From NCBI GenBank assembly GCA_028870275.1, contig JAGWPY010000206.1, forward strand, positions 1 to 47,648: a stretch of DNA of 47,648 nucleotides, given 5' to 3'. The notes below the pieces were generated by a model that worked only from the letters and a program-made list of their open reading frames with translations, was not told the origin of the DNA and did no database searches. This DNA comes from Gammaproteobacteria bacterium (GTDB taxonomy: Bacteria; Pseudomonadota; Gammaproteobacteria; Steroidobacterales; Steroidobacteraceae). This document shows positions 1-9,128 of the stretch, piece by piece (within the stretch, counting starts at the first letter, position 1; every line of letters starts with the position of its first letter). The translations under genes and the position numbers were made by a program.

Positions 1-27
1 ATCGACGTCGATAGAGGGCCTCGTTCA

Positions 28-342
28 ATGAAGCGCGTCTACCGCGCGGCGACCCTGATGCAGGCGGCGCATGCGCGCAATCTGCTGCTCGCGGCCGGGA
101 TCGACAGCGAGCTGCGCAATCAGTATCTCGCCGGTGCGGCGGGCGATCTGCCGATGTTCGAGACCTGGCCGCAGGTACTGGTCGAGGATGGCGACGAGGC
201 CCGTGCCCTCGCGGTGCTCGCGCGGGCCGAGCGGCCGGCCGAGGGACCCACGTGGACTTGCGAGCGTTGCGGCGAGCAGCTAGAGCCGCAGTTCACGAGC
301 TGCTGGCGCTGCGCCGAATCCGACTCCGACGAGCACCGCTGA
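28..342 (+). CDS. DUF2007-family protein with C-terminal zinc ribbon
   Basis: A 104-residue soluble protein. Residues about 1-70 resemble DUF2007, a small alpha/beta domain annotated as putative signal-transducing and related to the PII fold: an N-terminal MKRVYRAATLMQAAHARNLL helix, then a short strand pattern ending in WPQVLVEDGDEARA. The tail has two CxxC pairs (Cys78/81 and Cys92/95), so a structural zinc is likely. It converges on ubiB, 77 bp away, and nothing upstream is visible. The biochemical role of the family is unknown. Family assignment is fairly confident; any specific function would be a guess. Confidence 0.75.
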   Translation: MKRVYRAATLMQAAHARNLLLAAGIDSELRNQYLAGAAGDLPMFETWPQVLVEDGDEARALAVLARAERPAEGPTWTCERCGEQLEPQFTSCWRCAESDSDEHR

Positions 343-419
343 GCGCGTAGCCGCGCGACGCGCATCGGCGCCGCCCTGGTCATGGGCGTGGGCGTCAGTC
401 GCGGCCGCGGTCGCGGCCG

Positions 420-2087
420 TCAGCCGCCGGCGGCCGGGTGGCTGCGCGTCCAGCGCAGCCGCAGTCCGAGCGCCGCAGCCGCGGCAAGCTGTACCCAGCC
501 GACCACCGGGTGGGGCGCGCCGAGTGCGAGCCACAGGAGTCCGGCGATCCACAGCGTGCCGGCGAGCAGCGCGGATTCGCGGCGTGCGTGCTCGCGCTCG
601 ATGGTGGCGCGCAGCTCCGCGAGCTGCACGCCTTGCTGGGTCCAGGGCAGATCGCCGTCGGCCGCCGCGCGCACCCCGGCCTTGAAGATCCGCGGCACGG
701 CCTTCAGGGTCTCGATCGCGTCGGGCAGTTGGGCGCGCAACCCCGTGAACAGCGTGCGCGGGCTCATGCGGTCGCGCATCCAGGCGCGCAGGATCGGCTG
801 CGCGGTCTTCCAGAGGTCGAGCTCGGGATAGAGCTGGCGGCCGAGTCCCTCGATGTTGAGCAGGGTCTTCTGCAGCAGGATCAGCTGCGGCTGGATCTGC
901 ATGTCGAAGCGGCGCGCGGTCTCGAACAGCCGCAGCAGCACCTGCGCGAAGGAGATGTCCTTGAGCGGTTTGTTGAAGATCGGCTCGCAAACGGTGCGCA
1001 CCGCCGATTCGAGCTCGTCGACGCGGGTGCCGCGCGGCACCCAGCCGGATTCGACGTGCAGAGCCGCGACGCGCGCATAGTCGCGGTCGAAGAAGGCCAT
1101 GAAGTTCTCGGCCAGGTAGTGCTGATCGCGCGCCTCGAGCGTGCCGACGATGCCGAAGTCGATCGCCGCGTAGCGTGGATTCGCCGGATCGTCGACCTGC
1201 ACGAAGATGTTGCCGGGGTGCATGTCCGCGTGGAAAAAGTTGTGGCGGAACACCTGTGTGAAGAAGATCTCGACGCCGTTCTCGGCGAGCTTGGCGAAAT
1301 CGGTGTTGCGCGCCTTCAGTTCATCGATGCGGCTGATGATGATCCCGTGGATGCGCTCCATGACCATCACGTTCGACCGGCAGTAGTCCCAATACACCGC
1401 CGGCACGTACAGCAGGTTCGAGCCCTGGAAGTTTCGCTTCAGTTGCGCGGCGTTGCCGGCCTCGCGCATCAGGTCGAGCTCGTCGAGGATGGTCTTGCGG
1501 TACTCGGCGACGATCTCGCGCGGCCGCAGTCGGCGGGAAGGCTCCCAGTAGGCGTCGGCGAGCGCAGCCAGCGCCTCGAGCACCCCGAGATCGCGCTCGA
1601 TGATCTCGCGCATGCCGGGTCGAAGGATCTTGACGACGACCTCGGCGCCGTCCTTGAGTCGCGCGGCGTGCACCTGGGCGATCGAGGCGGCGGCGAGCGG
1701 TGTGCGGTCGAATTCCGCGAATATCTCCTCGAGTTTGCGGCCGAAGGTGGATTCGATCGTCGCGACCGCGATCTCGCTGTCGAACGGTGGCACCCGGTCC
1801 TGCAGCAGCGCGAGCTCGTCGGCGATGTCCACCGGCAACAAGTCGCGCCGGGTCGACAGCGCCTGGCCGAATTTCACGAAGATCGGCCCGAGCTCCTCGA
1901 GTGCGAGCCGCAGCCGCTCGCCGCGCGTCTTGCCGGTGCTGCGCTGAAACCAGGTCCAGGGCGAGAGGTAGGCGAGGAAGCGGAACGGACGATACAAATG
2001 GGTCGCGCGGACGAAGTCGTCGAGCCCATGGCGCACCAGTGCGCGCTGGATCACGAGCAGGCGGCCGACGACGCGCGGTCGCATCAT
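420..2087 (-). CDS. ubiB: Ubiquinone biosynthesis kinase-like protein UbiB
   Basis: An atypical ADCK/ABC1-family ATPase needed for aerobic ubiquinone synthesis at the inner membrane. The 555 residues have the family hallmarks: the KxGQ motif (KFGQ, 72-75), the Ala-rich loop AAASIAQVH (132-140) replacing a normal Gly-rich loop, the ATP lysine in VVVKILRP (Lys153), the catalytic-loop motif HADMHPGN (286-293) and DFG (310-312). Two hydrophobic segments near the C-terminus (about 508-545) anchor it in the membrane. The first ATG overlaps the ubiJ stop (ATGA), so the two are translationally coupled; a second ATG at 2084 is possible. It is the last gene of a ubiE-ubiJ-ubiB unit. Confidence 0.96.
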   Translation of the reverse strand: MMRPRVVGRLLVIQRALVRHGLDDFVRATHLYRPFRFLAYLSPWTWFQRSTGKTRGERLRLALEELGPIFVKFGQALSTRRDLLPVDIADELALLQDRVPPFDSEIAVATIESTFGRKLEEIFAEFDRTPLAAASIAQVHAARLKDGAEVVVKILRPGMREIIERDLGVLEALAALADAYWEPSRRLRPREIVAEYRKTILDELDLMREAGNAAQLKRNFQGSNLLYVPAVYWDYCRSNVMVMERIHGIIISRIDELKARNTDFAKLAENGVEIFFTQVFRHNFFHADMHPGNIFVQVDDPANPRYAAIDFGIVGTLEARDQHYLAENFMAFFDRDYARVAALHVESGWVPRGTRVDELESAVRTVCEPIFNKPLKDISFAQVLLRLFETARRFDMQIQPQLILLQKTLLNIEGLGRQLYPELDLWKTAQPILRAWMRDRMSPRTLFTGLRAQLPDAIETLKAVPRIFKAGVRAAADGDLPWTQQGVQLAELRATIEREHARRESALLAGTLWIAGLLWLALGAPHPVVGWVQLAAAAALGLRLRWTRSHPAAGG

Positions 2088-2710
2088 CGGCGGACGCCCG
2101 GTCCGCGGGGTCCGCCGCGTTCGAGCCGCCGGGCGCGCGCTTCGGCGCGGTCGGCAGCCTCGCGCAAATCGTCGACCGCGCGTACGAACTCCTCGACCTC
2201 GGCCTTGGTGGCGAGATCGCGGCTCTCCTCCTGCAGGTACTCGGCGAGATTCTCGCCGAAGGTACGGCCTGCGCGGCGCAGCCAGTCGCCGGTGCCCCGG
2301 GCGAGGCGGCCGAGCCTTCGCGCCGGCAGGTCGCCGAGGATCCGCGCCGCCTCTTCCTCGGGATCGGGCCGCGCGAGTTCGAGCAGCTCCCGGTAGGAGG
2401 CCGCGACCTCGGCGTCGCCGCGCACCTGCATCGAGCCCTTGCCGAGCGGCCGGTCGTGCTCGGCGGTCATCATCCGCAGCAGTGCGCCCGGAGGGCCCGA
2501 GATCGCCGCGTCGGCTGGCGCGTCCTCGCCGACGCCCAGGCAGATTCGCCCGGCGACGCAGACCGCGCGCAGCGCAATCACGCCTTCGAGCTCGATCTGC
2601 AGGGTCTTGCGATCCAGTCGTCGGGCGAGCTGCTGGCCACGGGTCTGCGTGCCGATGTTGCGGTTCAGCACGCCCTCGATCGCGGCGAGCCAGGCGGGGG
2701 TGGCGGACAT
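2084..2710 (-). CDS. ubiJ: Ubiquinone biosynthesis accessory factor UbiJ (SCP2 domain)
   Basis: A lipid-binding accessory protein of the soluble Ubi complex. The 208 residues form an N-terminal SCP2-like half (about 10-110) and a charged helical, probably coiled-coil C-terminus (about 160-200), the usual UbiJ layout. The start is the ATG at 2710, two bases after the ubiE stop; its TGA overlaps the ubiB ATG. Position between ubiE and ubiB is diagnostic, because sequence conservation in this family is low. The family is thought to bind ubiquinone intermediates together with UbiK, which is also in this window near 15.5 kb. Confidence 0.92.
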   Translation of the reverse strand: MSATPAWLAAIEGVLNRNIGTQTRGQQLARRLDRKTLQIELEGVIALRAVCVAGRICLGVGEDAPADAAISGPPGALLRMMTAEHDRPLGKGSMQVRGDAEVAASYRELLELARPDPEEEAARILGDLPARRLGRLARGTGDWLRRAGRTFGENLAEYLQEESRDLATKAEVEEFVRAVDDLREAADRAEARARRLERGGPRGPGVRR

Positions 2711-2712
2711 GT

Positions 2713-3474
2713 TCAGATCTTGAAGCCGCGGTGCAGTGCGACGATCCCGCCGCTCAGGTTGTGATAGCGCGCCTGGCCGAAGCCGGCCGTGCGCAGCATC
2801 TCGAGCAGCGTTTCCTGGTCGGGATGCATGCGGATCGACTCGGCCAGGTAGCGGTAGCTCGCGCGGTCTCTCGCCACCAGCGCGCCGAGTGCGGGCAGCA
2901 CGTTGAAGGAGTAGAGATCGTAGACGAAACCGAGGCCGGGCAGCGTCGGCTTGGAGAATTCGAGCACCAACAGCTGTCCACCGGGTTTGAGAACCCGGTG
3001 CATGGAGGCGAGCGCGGCGGGCTTGTCGGTCACGTTGCGAAGCCCGAAGCCGATGGTCACGCAGTCGAAGGAGTCGTCGTCGAACGGCAGACGTTCGGCA
3101 TCCGCGACCACGCATTCGACGTTGCCGGCAAGGCCCTCGTCGATCAGCCGATCGCGGCCGCGCGCGAGCATCGCCGGATTGATGTCCGAGAGTACGACGC
3201 GGCCGTCCTTGCCCACCTGTCGGGCGAGTCCGGCGGCGAGGTCGCCGGTGCCGCCGGCCACGTCGAGCACGTTCTGGCCGGGCCGAAGTCCTGCGACCTG
3301 CAGGGTGAACTGCTTCCAGAGGCGATGCACGCCGAGCGACATCAGGTCGTTCATGAGGTCGTACTTGCCGGCGACGCTCTCGAACACCGCGCGCACCCGG
3401 CGTGCCTTGTCGGACCAGTCGACGGTCTCGAAGCCGAAATCCACGCTGCGCTCGGGTTCGTTCATCGCGTTCAC
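2713..3474 (-). CDS. ubiE: Ubiquinone/menaquinone C-methyltransferase UbiE
   Basis: An S-adenosylmethionine-dependent class I methyltransferase that methylates C2 of the demethoxyubiquinol ring. The 253 residues carry the SAM-binding glycine-rich motif [10 protein letters not shown] (about 71-80), the acidic end of beta2 (LSDIN), FGLRNVTD and [13 protein letters not shown], all typical of UbiE/COQ5. The N-terminus is extended by about 10 residues (MNAMNEPER); the internal ATG at 3465 is an alternative start. It lies 2 bp before ubiJ and 44 bp after the DUF971 gene, so it is probably read from the hslVU direction. Confidence 0.96.
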   Translation of the reverse strand: MNAMNEPERSVDFGFETVDWSDKARRVRAVFESVAGKYDLMNDLMSLGVHRLWKQFTLQVAGLRPGQNVLDVAGGTGDLAAGLARQVGKDGRVVLSDINPAMLARGRDRLIDEGLAGNVECVVADAERLPFDDDSFDCVTIGFGLRNVTDKPAALASMHRVLKPGGQLLVLEFSKPTLPGLGFVYDLYSFNVLPALGALVARDRASYRYLAESIRMHPDQETLLEMLRTAGFGQARYHNLSGGIVALHRGFKI

Positions 3475-3518
3475 CGGTAGGACGACGCCGGCATTGTAGC
3501 CGTTTCGGCGCGGCGACT

Positions 3519-3884
3519 TCAGGTCGAGCGCGGCTGGCCGGCCGCGGCGCAGCGCTCCAGGTAGCGCTGCCAGTTCGCCTGGCGCTGCCGGCCGAGATCG
3601 TAGAGCAGGCTGAAACTGTACAGTCCCGTGTCGTGCCCGTCGTCGAACTGGAGCCTCACTGCGTACTGGCCCACCGGCTCGACGCCCCGGATGCCGACGA
3701 GCTCCTTGCCGGTCACGAGCAGGCCCTCGCCGCCGCCGTGGCCCTTGACCTCGGCCGAAGGGGAGAACACGCGCAGATACTCGAATGGCAACTCGAAATG
3801 CGCACCGTCGTCATAGCGGATCTCGAGGATCCGCGAGGCGGTGCGCAGCTTGATCTCGGTGGGGGTCGGGCCCTGGGTCTTCAT
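3519..3884 (-). CDS. DUF971-family protein downstream of hslU
   Basis: A 121-residue protein matching DUF971, the domain also found at the N-terminus of gamma-butyrobetaine hydroxylase. Visible family features are the [15 protein letters not shown] start, [19 protein letters not shown] in the middle, and the [20 protein letters not shown] block. Its ATG overlaps the hslU stop (ATGA), so it is translationally coupled to the protease ATPase. The hslV-hslU-DUF971 order recurs in many proteobacteria. No enzymatic role is established for the stand-alone protein; a metal- or Fe-S-related role has been suggested for the family. Confidence 0.85.
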   Translation of the reverse strand: MKTQGPTPTEIKLRTASRILEIRYDDGAHFELPFEYLRVFSPSAEVKGHGGGEGLLVTGKELVGIRGVEPVGQYAVRLQFDDGHDTGLYSFSLLYDLGRQRQANWQRYLERCAAAGQPRST

Positions 3885-5209
3885 AGGATGTACCTCGACA
3901 GATCCTCGTCCCGGGCAAGCTCGCCGAGATGGCGCTCGACGTAGCCCCGGTCGACCTGCAGATGCGCGCCGGTGCGGTCGGGCGCCTCGAACGACAGTTG
4001 TTCGAGCAATCGCTCCATCACCGTGTGCAAGCGTCGCGCCCCGATGTTCTCGGTGCGCTCGTTGACCTCGAAGGCGACTTCGGCGAGGCGACGGACCCCG
4101 CTTTCGTCGAATTCGACGGTTACGCCCTCGGTGGCGAGCAGTGCGGCGTACTGGCGGCACAGCGAGGCGTCGGGTTCCGTGAGGATCCGTACGAAGTCGT
4201 CCACCGACAGCGAGTCGAGCTCGACGCGGATCGGCAGCCGGCCCTGGAGCTCGGGGATCAGGTCGGAGGGCTTGGACATGTGAAACGCGCCCGAGGCGAT
4301 GAACAGCACGTGGTCGGTGCGTACCACGCCGTACTTGGTGTTCACAGTGCACCCCTCGACGAGGGGCAGGAGGTCCCGCTGCACGCCCTCGCGCGAGACG
4401 TCTGCGCCCGAGGTCTCCTGGCGGCGCGCGATCTTGTCGATCTCGTCGATGAACACGATGCCGTTCTGCTCCGCGTTCTCGACCGCCTGGACCTTGAGAT
4501 CCTCGTCGTTGATCATCTTCGCCGCTTCTTCCTCGGTCAGCAGTCGCAGCGCTTCGGGAATCTTCAGTTTGCGGGTCCGCGACCGGGTGCCGCCGAGGTT
4601 CTGGAACATCGATTGCAGCTGCTGGGTCATCTCCTCCATGCCCGGCGGGGCCATGATCTCGACGCCGGCGGCGAGCGCGCGCACCTCGACGTCGATTTCC
4701 CGGTCATCGAGCGCATGCTCGCGCAGCATCTTTCTCAGTCGCTGGCGCGTGTCCTGATCGCGCGGCGCCTGGTCGCGGGTCTCGTCGGTACGCGAACTCG
4801 GCAGCAGCGCGTCGAGCACCCGCTCCTCGGCGGCGTCGGCGGCCCGATGGCGCACGCGGGTGATCGCCTCCTCGCGGGTCATCTTGACCGAGATTTCCAC
4901 GAGATCGCGTACGATCGAATCGACCTCGCGCCCGACGTAGCCGACCTCGGTGAACTTGGTCGCCTCGACCTTGAGGAAGGGGGCGTGCGAGAGTTTCGCC
5001 AGGCGGCGGGCGATCTCGGTCTTGCCGACCCCGGTTGGTCCGATCATCAGGATGTTCTTCGGCGTGACCTCGGCGCGCAGTCCGGGCTCGATCCGTCCGC
5101 GCCGCCAGCGGTTGCGCAACGCGATCGCCACGGCGCGCTTGGCCGCCGTCTGACCGATGATGTGCTTGTCGAGCTCCTCGACGATCTCGCGCGGCGTCAT
5201 CTGCGACAT
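3881..5209 (-). CDS. hslU: HslU, AAA+ unfoldase of the HslUV protease
   Basis: The ATPase ring that unfolds substrates for the HslV peptidase in the cytoplasm. The 442 residues include the N-domain [15 protein letters not shown], Walker A GPTGVGKT (57-64), the pore-loop region [14 protein letters not shown], an inserted I-domain (about 110-230) and Walker [11 protein letters not shown]. The tail ends LSRYIL, the conserved C-terminus that docks into HslV. Length matches E. coli HslU. It starts 6 bp after hslV and is presumably heat-inducible from the sigma-32 promoter upstream of hslV. Confidence 0.97.
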   Translation of the reverse strand: MSQMTPREIVEELDKHIIGQTAAKRAVAIALRNRWRRGRIEPGLRAEVTPKNILMIGPTGVGKTEIARRLAKLSHAPFLKVEATKFTEVGYVGREVDSIVRDLVEISVKMTREEAITRVRHRAADAAEERVLDALLPSSRTDETRDQAPRDQDTRQRLRKMLREHALDDREIDVEVRALAAGVEIMAPPGMEEMTQQLQSMFQNLGGTRSRTRKLKIPEALRLLTEEEAAKMINDEDLKVQAVENAEQNGIVFIDEIDKIARRQETSGADVSREGVQRDLLPLVEGCTVNTKYGVVRTDHVLFIASGAFHMSKPSDLIPELQGRLPIRVELDSLSVDDFVRILTEPDASLCRQYAALLATEGVTVEFDESGVRRLAEVAFEVNERTENIGARRLHTVMERLLEQLSFEAPDRTGAHLQVDRGYVERHLGELARDEDLSRYIL

Positions 5210-5215
5210 GGGCGA

Positions 5216-5776
5216 CTACAGCTCCTCGATCGTCAGGTTGCGGTTGGTGTAGATGCAGATGTCGGCGGCGATGCCGAGCGCACGTTCGGCGATCTCGCGC
5301 GCACTGAGCTCGGTCGACTGCAGCAGCGCGAGCGCCGCAGCCTGGGCGTAGGCGCCTCCCGAACCGATCGCGATCAGTTCGTGTTCGGGCTCGATCACGT
5401 CGCCGGTGCCGGAAATGACGAAGGAACGGTCGGCGTCGGCGACGCAGAGCAGCGCCTCGAGCCGACGCAGGCCTCGGTCGGTGCGCCAGTCCTTGGCGAG
5501 CTCGATTGCGGCGCGCGTGAGATTGCCGAATTTCTCGAGCTTCGCCTCGAAGCGCTCGAACAGGGTGAACGCGTCGGCGGTGCCGCCGGCGAATCCCGCG
5601 AGCACTTTGCCGCCGTACAGACGGCGGACCTTGCGGGCGTTGCTCTTGACGACGGTCTGGCCGAGCGTGACCTGACCGTCGCCGCCGATGACGACGCGAC
5701 CGCCGCGGCGCACCGCGAGGATCGTCGTGCCGAGCATGCGTCCGGGATCGTGTCGGAAGGGATCGTGGAGGGTCAT
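5216..5776 (-). CDS. hslV: HslV, threonine peptidase of the HslUV protease
   Basis: The proteasome-like peptidase subunit whose N-terminal threonine is the nucleophile. The conserved block [20 protein letters not shown] begins at Thr17, so the ATG at 5776 implies a 16-residue propeptide ending in Gly. An internal ATG at 5737 would leave only MLG before the Thr. Either is compatible with family members that have short leaders. The rest ([34 protein letters not shown]) is standard and the total length is 186 residues. A sigma-32-type promoter lies 31-57 bp upstream and hslU follows after 6 bp. Confidence 0.95.
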   Translation of the reverse strand: MTLHDPFRHDPGRMLGTTILAVRRGGRVVIGGDGQVTLGQTVVKSNARKVRRLYGGKVLAGFAGGTADAFTLFERFEAKLEKFGNLTRAAIELAKDWRTDRGLRRLEALLCVADADRSFVISGTGDVIEPEHELIAIGSGGAYAQAAALALLQSTELSAREIAERALGIAADICIYTNRNLTIEEL

Positions 5777-5806
5777 CGGGATGCGACCTGCGGGGCAAAC
5801 CCCCAT

Positions 5807-5833
5807 GATCGGGGCGAGGTCCGCGGTTTCAAG
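5807..5833 (-). promoter_or_regulatory. Heat-shock (sigma-32) promoter for hslVU
   Basis: On the minus strand, CTTGAAA (5833-5827) is followed after 12 bp by CCCCGATC (5814-5807). The consensus for RpoH promoters is CTTGAAA, 11-16 bp, CCCCATnT, so the -35 is perfect and the CCCC core of the -10 is kept. Predicted transcription would start near 5800, about 24 nt before the hslV ATG. The -35 box contains the TGA stop of xerC, so promoter and coding end are superimposed. Confidence 0.82.
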
Positions 5834-6749
5834 CCCCGCCGCGGCGCCGGGCGCGCGGATGGGCCGAATCGTACACGCTGGCAAGTCGCTGGAAATCGAG
5901 ATGAGTGTAGATCTGGGTCGTACCGATGTCGGCGTGGCCGAGCAGTTCCTGCACGCCGCGCAGGTCCGCGCTCGACTCGAGCATGTGGGTCGCGAACGAA
6001 TGGCGGAACAAGTGGGGGTGGACGTGCGTGGGGATGCCCTGACGTCGCGCCCACAGGGCGACGCGTCGCTGGATCTCGCGCCCGGACAGCCTCCTGCCCG
6101 CCCGGGAGAGGAACAGTGCCGCCCGGCCGTTCGCCGCCCCGCGCGCCGCGTCGGTGCCGCGTTCTGCGAGCCAGGCGCCGAGCGCGGCGCGTGCCTCGCG
6201 GCCGACCGGCAGGATGCGCGTCTTGCCGCCCTTGCCGAGCACGCGCACCGTGGCATCGCGCAGATCGAGATCGCCGAGGTCGAGACCGACCAGTTCGCGA
6301 AGGCGCAGTCCCGACGAATAAAACAGCTCCATGATCGCCTTGTCGCGGGTCGACAGCCGGTCGTCGGTGCGAAACGCGAGGAGTCTCGCCATCTGATCGA
6401 CGTCGAGCGTCGTCGGCAGTCGCCGTCGGCCCTTGGGTGCGCGCACTTCGCCGGCCGGGTTCGCCTGCGCTGCGCCCTCGCGCTGCAGGTAGGCGTAGAA
6501 GCTGCGCACCGCCGACAGTCGCCGCTGCACGCTGCGCGGCGCGAGGCCGGCGCCGTGTTCGGTGGCCGCGAAGGCCTGGATCGACCGGCCGTCGAGGCGC
6601 GACCAGGCATCGAGTGCGTGGCGTTCGGCGTACCGGCGCAGAGCGTCGAGATCGCGACGGTAGGCCGCGGCCGTGAGCGGACTCAGGCGCCGCTCCGTGA
6701 CGAGATGCGTGCAGAAGCGTTCGATCCAGGACTTGAGCGGGGCGTTCAG
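5829..6749 (-). CDS. xerC: Tyrosine recombinase XerC, probable CTG start
   Basis: A site-specific recombinase that acts with XerD at dif to resolve chromosome dimers. All catalytic residues are visible: Arg in GLRLREL, Lys in [10 protein letters not shown], the HxxR of [12 protein letters not shown], and His plus Tyr in [15 protein letters not shown]. The frame has no ATG, GTG or TTG between its upstream stop near 6809 and a GTG at 6530, which would cut off the N-terminal SAM-like domain. A CTG at 6749 has an ideal Shine-Dalgarno (GGGGGAGG, 6762-6755) 5 nt upstream and gives a 306-residue protein. From that start to the conserved LSPLT is 22 residues, against 20 in E. coli. A CTG at 6779 overlapping the preceding stop is a second option. 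A frame error at the start cannot be excluded. Confidence 0.9.
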   Translation of the reverse strand: MNAPLKSWIERFCTHLVTERRLSPLTAAAYRRDLDALRRYAERHALDAWSRLDGRSIQAFAATEHGAGLAPRSVQRRLSAVRSFYAYLQREGAAQANPAGEVRAPKGRRRLPTTLDVDQMARLLAFRTDDRLSTRDKAIMELFYSSGLRLRELVGLDLGDLDLRDATVRVLGKGGKTRILPVGREARAALGAWLAERGTDAARGAANGRAALFLSRAGRRLSGREIQRRVALWARRQGIPTHVHPHLFRHSFATHMLESSADLRGVQELLGHADIGTTQIYTHLDFQRLASVYDSAHPRARRRGGA

Positions 6750-6775
6750 CGGCGCCTCCCCCGGCGGATGCGCGT

Positions 6776-7483
6776 TCAGCGCGTCAGCGCATACGCGATC
6801 AATTCACCGATGCGCAAAAGGAACTCGGTGCTCATGCCCGGGTGGAAGCGCTCGGCGTCGCTCGCCCCGATCGCCAGCAGCCCGATGCTGCCCTTCGGTC
6901 CGAGCGGCACCAGGGCCACCGAGCCGATCTCGATCGTGTCCTGACCGAACAGATAGTCGCGCTGGGAATCGCGGACCTGGCCGCAGCGCGGCTTCGCCGA
7001 CGACAGGAGCGATTCGAAGCTGCGCATCTGCGGGTCGGCCTGTTCGGCGACGCGCAGGAAGCGCGTTCCGCCCGCCTGCAGCGATTGCGCGTCCGGCATG
7101 AAAAGGACCAGCACCGAGTGCATCGCCTCGAAGTCCTCGCGCATCGAGGTCTCGATCGCCTCGACGGTGTGCGCGAGGTCCCTCGCCCGGATCAGCCTCT
7201 GGCTCAACCGGTGGATGCGGTCCGCGAGCGCGTCGTTCGCGCGGGCGACCTCCACCAGGTCGCGCATGCGTCGCTCGAGCGCCTGATTGCGATCGCGCAA
7301 GACCTCGACCTGGCGTTCGACCAGGCTCACGGTCGCGGCCTTGTCGCGAACGTGAGGCAGTCGGAGCTTGGCGAGCAACGCCGCGTTGTGCTCGAAGAAA
7401 TCCGGGTTGGCCTGCAGGTAGTCGGCCACCCTGGCGTCGGTCAGCGCGTCGTCCGTCAGGCCGCGCGCGGAATTCATCGTCAT
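6776..7483 (-). CDS. DUF484-family GAF-like protein
   Basis: A 235-residue DUF484 protein, a GAF-related family of unknown ligand. The N-terminal signature VADYLQANPDFFEHNAALLA is clear, followed by a coiled-coil stretch (VSLVERQVEVLRDRNQALER) and a GAF-like core with SVALVPLGPKGSIGLLAIG near the end. The start is the first ATG of MTMNSARG (7483); the second ATG at 7477 is equally possible. It lies between dapF (28 bp gap) and xerC, the order seen in pseudomonads and xanthomonads, so it is probably co-transcribed with both. Function is unknown. Confidence 0.88.
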   Translation of the reverse strand: MTMNSARGLTDDALTDARVADYLQANPDFFEHNAALLAKLRLPHVRDKAATVSLVERQVEVLRDRNQALERRMRDLVEVARANDALADRIHRLSQRLIRARDLAHTVEAIETSMREDFEAMHSVLVLFMPDAQSLQAGGTRFLRVAEQADPQMRSFESLLSSAKPRCGQVRDSQRDYLFGQDTIEIGSVALVPLGPKGSIGLLAIGASDAERFHPGMSTEFLLRIGELIAYALTR

Positions 7484-7511
7484 GGCGAACCGCTCCGAGC
7501 CGAAAGTCGCA

Positions 7512-8348
7512 TCATATCTCGATCGAGCCCGTGAAGACGACCGTCGCGGGTCCGGTGAGCCAAAGGGGCTCGCCTTCCCCCGGCCAGCGCACCTCGGCAC
7601 GCCCACCGCGCAGGGCCACCTCGACTTGCGCGTCGAGCAGTCCCCGGTGGCGCCCGACCGCCACGGCCGCGCAGGTGCCGGTACCGCAGGCGAGCGTCTC
7701 GCCGACCCCGCGCTCGAACACCCGCAGCGAGACGTGCCTTCGGTCGTGGATCTGCAGGAATCCCACGTTGGTGCGTCGAGGAAATGCTCGATGCCTCTCC
7801 AGCAGGGGCCCGAGCCGCTCGACCGGTGCCTGATCGACGTCCTCGACCTCGAGGACCACGTGCGGGTTGCCCATCGAGACCGCGCCGACCTGCACCGTGG
7901 TGTCCTCGATGGTCAGCGGATAGAGCAGCGCTTCGCGCGGCGCTTCCATCGGCAGGGCGCGCGGGTCGAAATCCGGCACGCCCATCTCGACCGAGATCCG
8001 ATCGGGGTCCAGGATCCGCGCGCGCACCGGACCGCCGGGGCTCGCCATGAGGAACTCCGGGCCGAGACCGGGATCGCGTGCATGGACCAGGGCCGCCACG
8101 CAGCGCGCGCCGTTGCCGCATTGCTCGACCTCGCCGCCGTCGGCGTTGAACACGCGGTAGAACACCCGCTGTCCGGCTTCGCGCGGCGGCTCGAGCATCA
8201 GGGCCTGGTCGAAGCCCACGCCGAGATGGCGGTCCGCGAGCCGGCGGATCATCGCCGGGTCGAGAGGCCGCCCGCGAAACCCGGAGGGCGCGTCGAATAC
8301 CAGGAAGTCGTTGCCGAGCCCCTGCATCTTGCAGAATTCGAGGCGCAT
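7512..8348 (-). CDS. dapF: Diaminopimelate epimerase
   Basis: Converts LL- to meso-diaminopimelate for lysine and peptidoglycan synthesis, in the cytoplasm. The 278 residues contain both catalytic cysteines in their conserved settings: NADGGEVEQCGNGARC in the N-terminal half and LACGTGTCAA in the C-terminal half. Other markers are KMQGLGNDFLV at the start and VSMGNPHVV in the middle. The ATG at 8348 gives the standard MRLEFCKMQGLGNDF N-terminus. It heads the minus-strand run towards DUF484 and xerC and is divergent from the ParA-like gene. Confidence 0.97.
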   Translation of the reverse strand: MRLEFCKMQGLGNDFLVFDAPSGFRGRPLDPAMIRRLADRHLGVGFDQALMLEPPREAGQRVFYRVFNADGGEVEQCGNGARCVAALVHARDPGLGPEFLMASPGGPVRARILDPDRISVEMGVPDFDPRALPMEAPREALLYPLTIEDTTVQVGAVSMGNPHVVLEVEDVDQAPVERLGPLLERHRAFPRRTNVGFLQIHDRRHVSLRVFERGVGETLACGTGTCAAVAVGRHRGLLDAQVEVALRGGRAEVRWPGEGEPLWLTGPATVVFTGSIEI

Positions 8349-8483
8349 GCAGGCAGCATAGCCCATGGCTGCGGATGCGGCGAGCGGCCGCGCCGAGCGC
8401 GCGCGTCGGGGGTTGCGCAATCGGGTCGCGGGACTTAGCCTTGGGCACGAACCCGGGATCGGGTCGTCCAAGAACAAAGGCGG

Positions 8484-9128
8484 ATGCGCATGCGCCACGT
8501 CATGGTCCTCAACGCAAAAGGCGGATGCGGCAAGAGCACCATCGCGACGAATCTCGCGGTGTTTTTCGCGCGCGACGGCCACAACACCTGTATCGCCGAC
8601 TACGATCCGCAGCGCTCGAGCCTCGACTGGCTGGCGAGCCGGCCCGCGGACCTGCCGGCGATCACCGGCGTGAGCGCCTACGAGGACGGCATCCGCAACG
8701 TGCCGCGAAACACCGAGGTCCTGGTGATCGACGCTCCGGCTCGCGTTCACGGCACCGCGCTCAATGAGCTGGTGCGGCGCGCCGAGACCATCCTCGTGCC
8801 GGTGCTGCCCTCGGCGATCGACATCAGGGCCTGCGGGCACTTCATGGGCGAGCTGCTCGAGCTCGGCAAGGTCGCTCGCAAGCAGGCGAGGCTCGCGGTG
8901 ATCGCGAATCGGGTGCGCGAACAGACGCTGATCTTCGAGGAGCTCGACCGATTCCTCGAGCACCTGAAGGTGCCGTATCTGACCGCGCTGCGCGAGGCGC
9001 AGAACTACGTGCGCGCCTATGCCCGTGGCATGGGCGTGCTCGAATTGCCCGAATACCTCGCCTGGCCGGACTGGAAGCAATGGGAGCCGGTGTTCGCCTG
9101 GCTCGACAGCAAGCGCAGCCAGCCTTGA
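8484..9128 (+). CDS. Orphan ParA/MinD-type ATPase
   Basis: A 214-residue deviant-Walker ATPase. The Walker A' motif KGGCGKSTIATNLAVFFA starts near residue 11. The adenine-pocket/Walker A-prime region ADYDPQRSSLDW and VLVIDAPAR (Walker B-like) follow, so it belongs to the ParA group rather than NifH or ArsA. It has no ParB, MinE or cargo gene next to it. Such orphan ParAs position protein clusters or plasmids, or are of unknown role; nothing here specifies the cargo. ATGs at 8484 and 8490 are both possible. Its stop codon lies inside a perfect hairpin shared with the convergent neighbour. Confidence 0.88.
   Translation: MRMRHVMVLNAKGGCGKSTIATNLAVFFARDGHNTCIADYDPQRSSLDWLASRPADLPAITGVSAYEDGIRNVPRNTEVLVIDAPARVHGTALNELVRRAETILVPVLPSAIDIRACGHFMGELLELGKVARKQARLAVIANRVREQTLIFEELDRFLEHLKVPYLTALREAQNYVRAYARGMGVLELPEYLAWPDWKQWEPVFAWLDSKRSQP

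Noticed and set aside
438-2396. Long plus-strand ORF (652 aa) opposite ubiB
   Set aside because: Low-complexity Arg/Gly/Ala protein in the antisense frame of ubiB and ubiJ; a by-product of high GC content.
3929-6334. 801-aa plus-strand ORF opposite hslU, hslV and xerC
   Set aside because: Runs antisense across three well-supported genes and has no domain.
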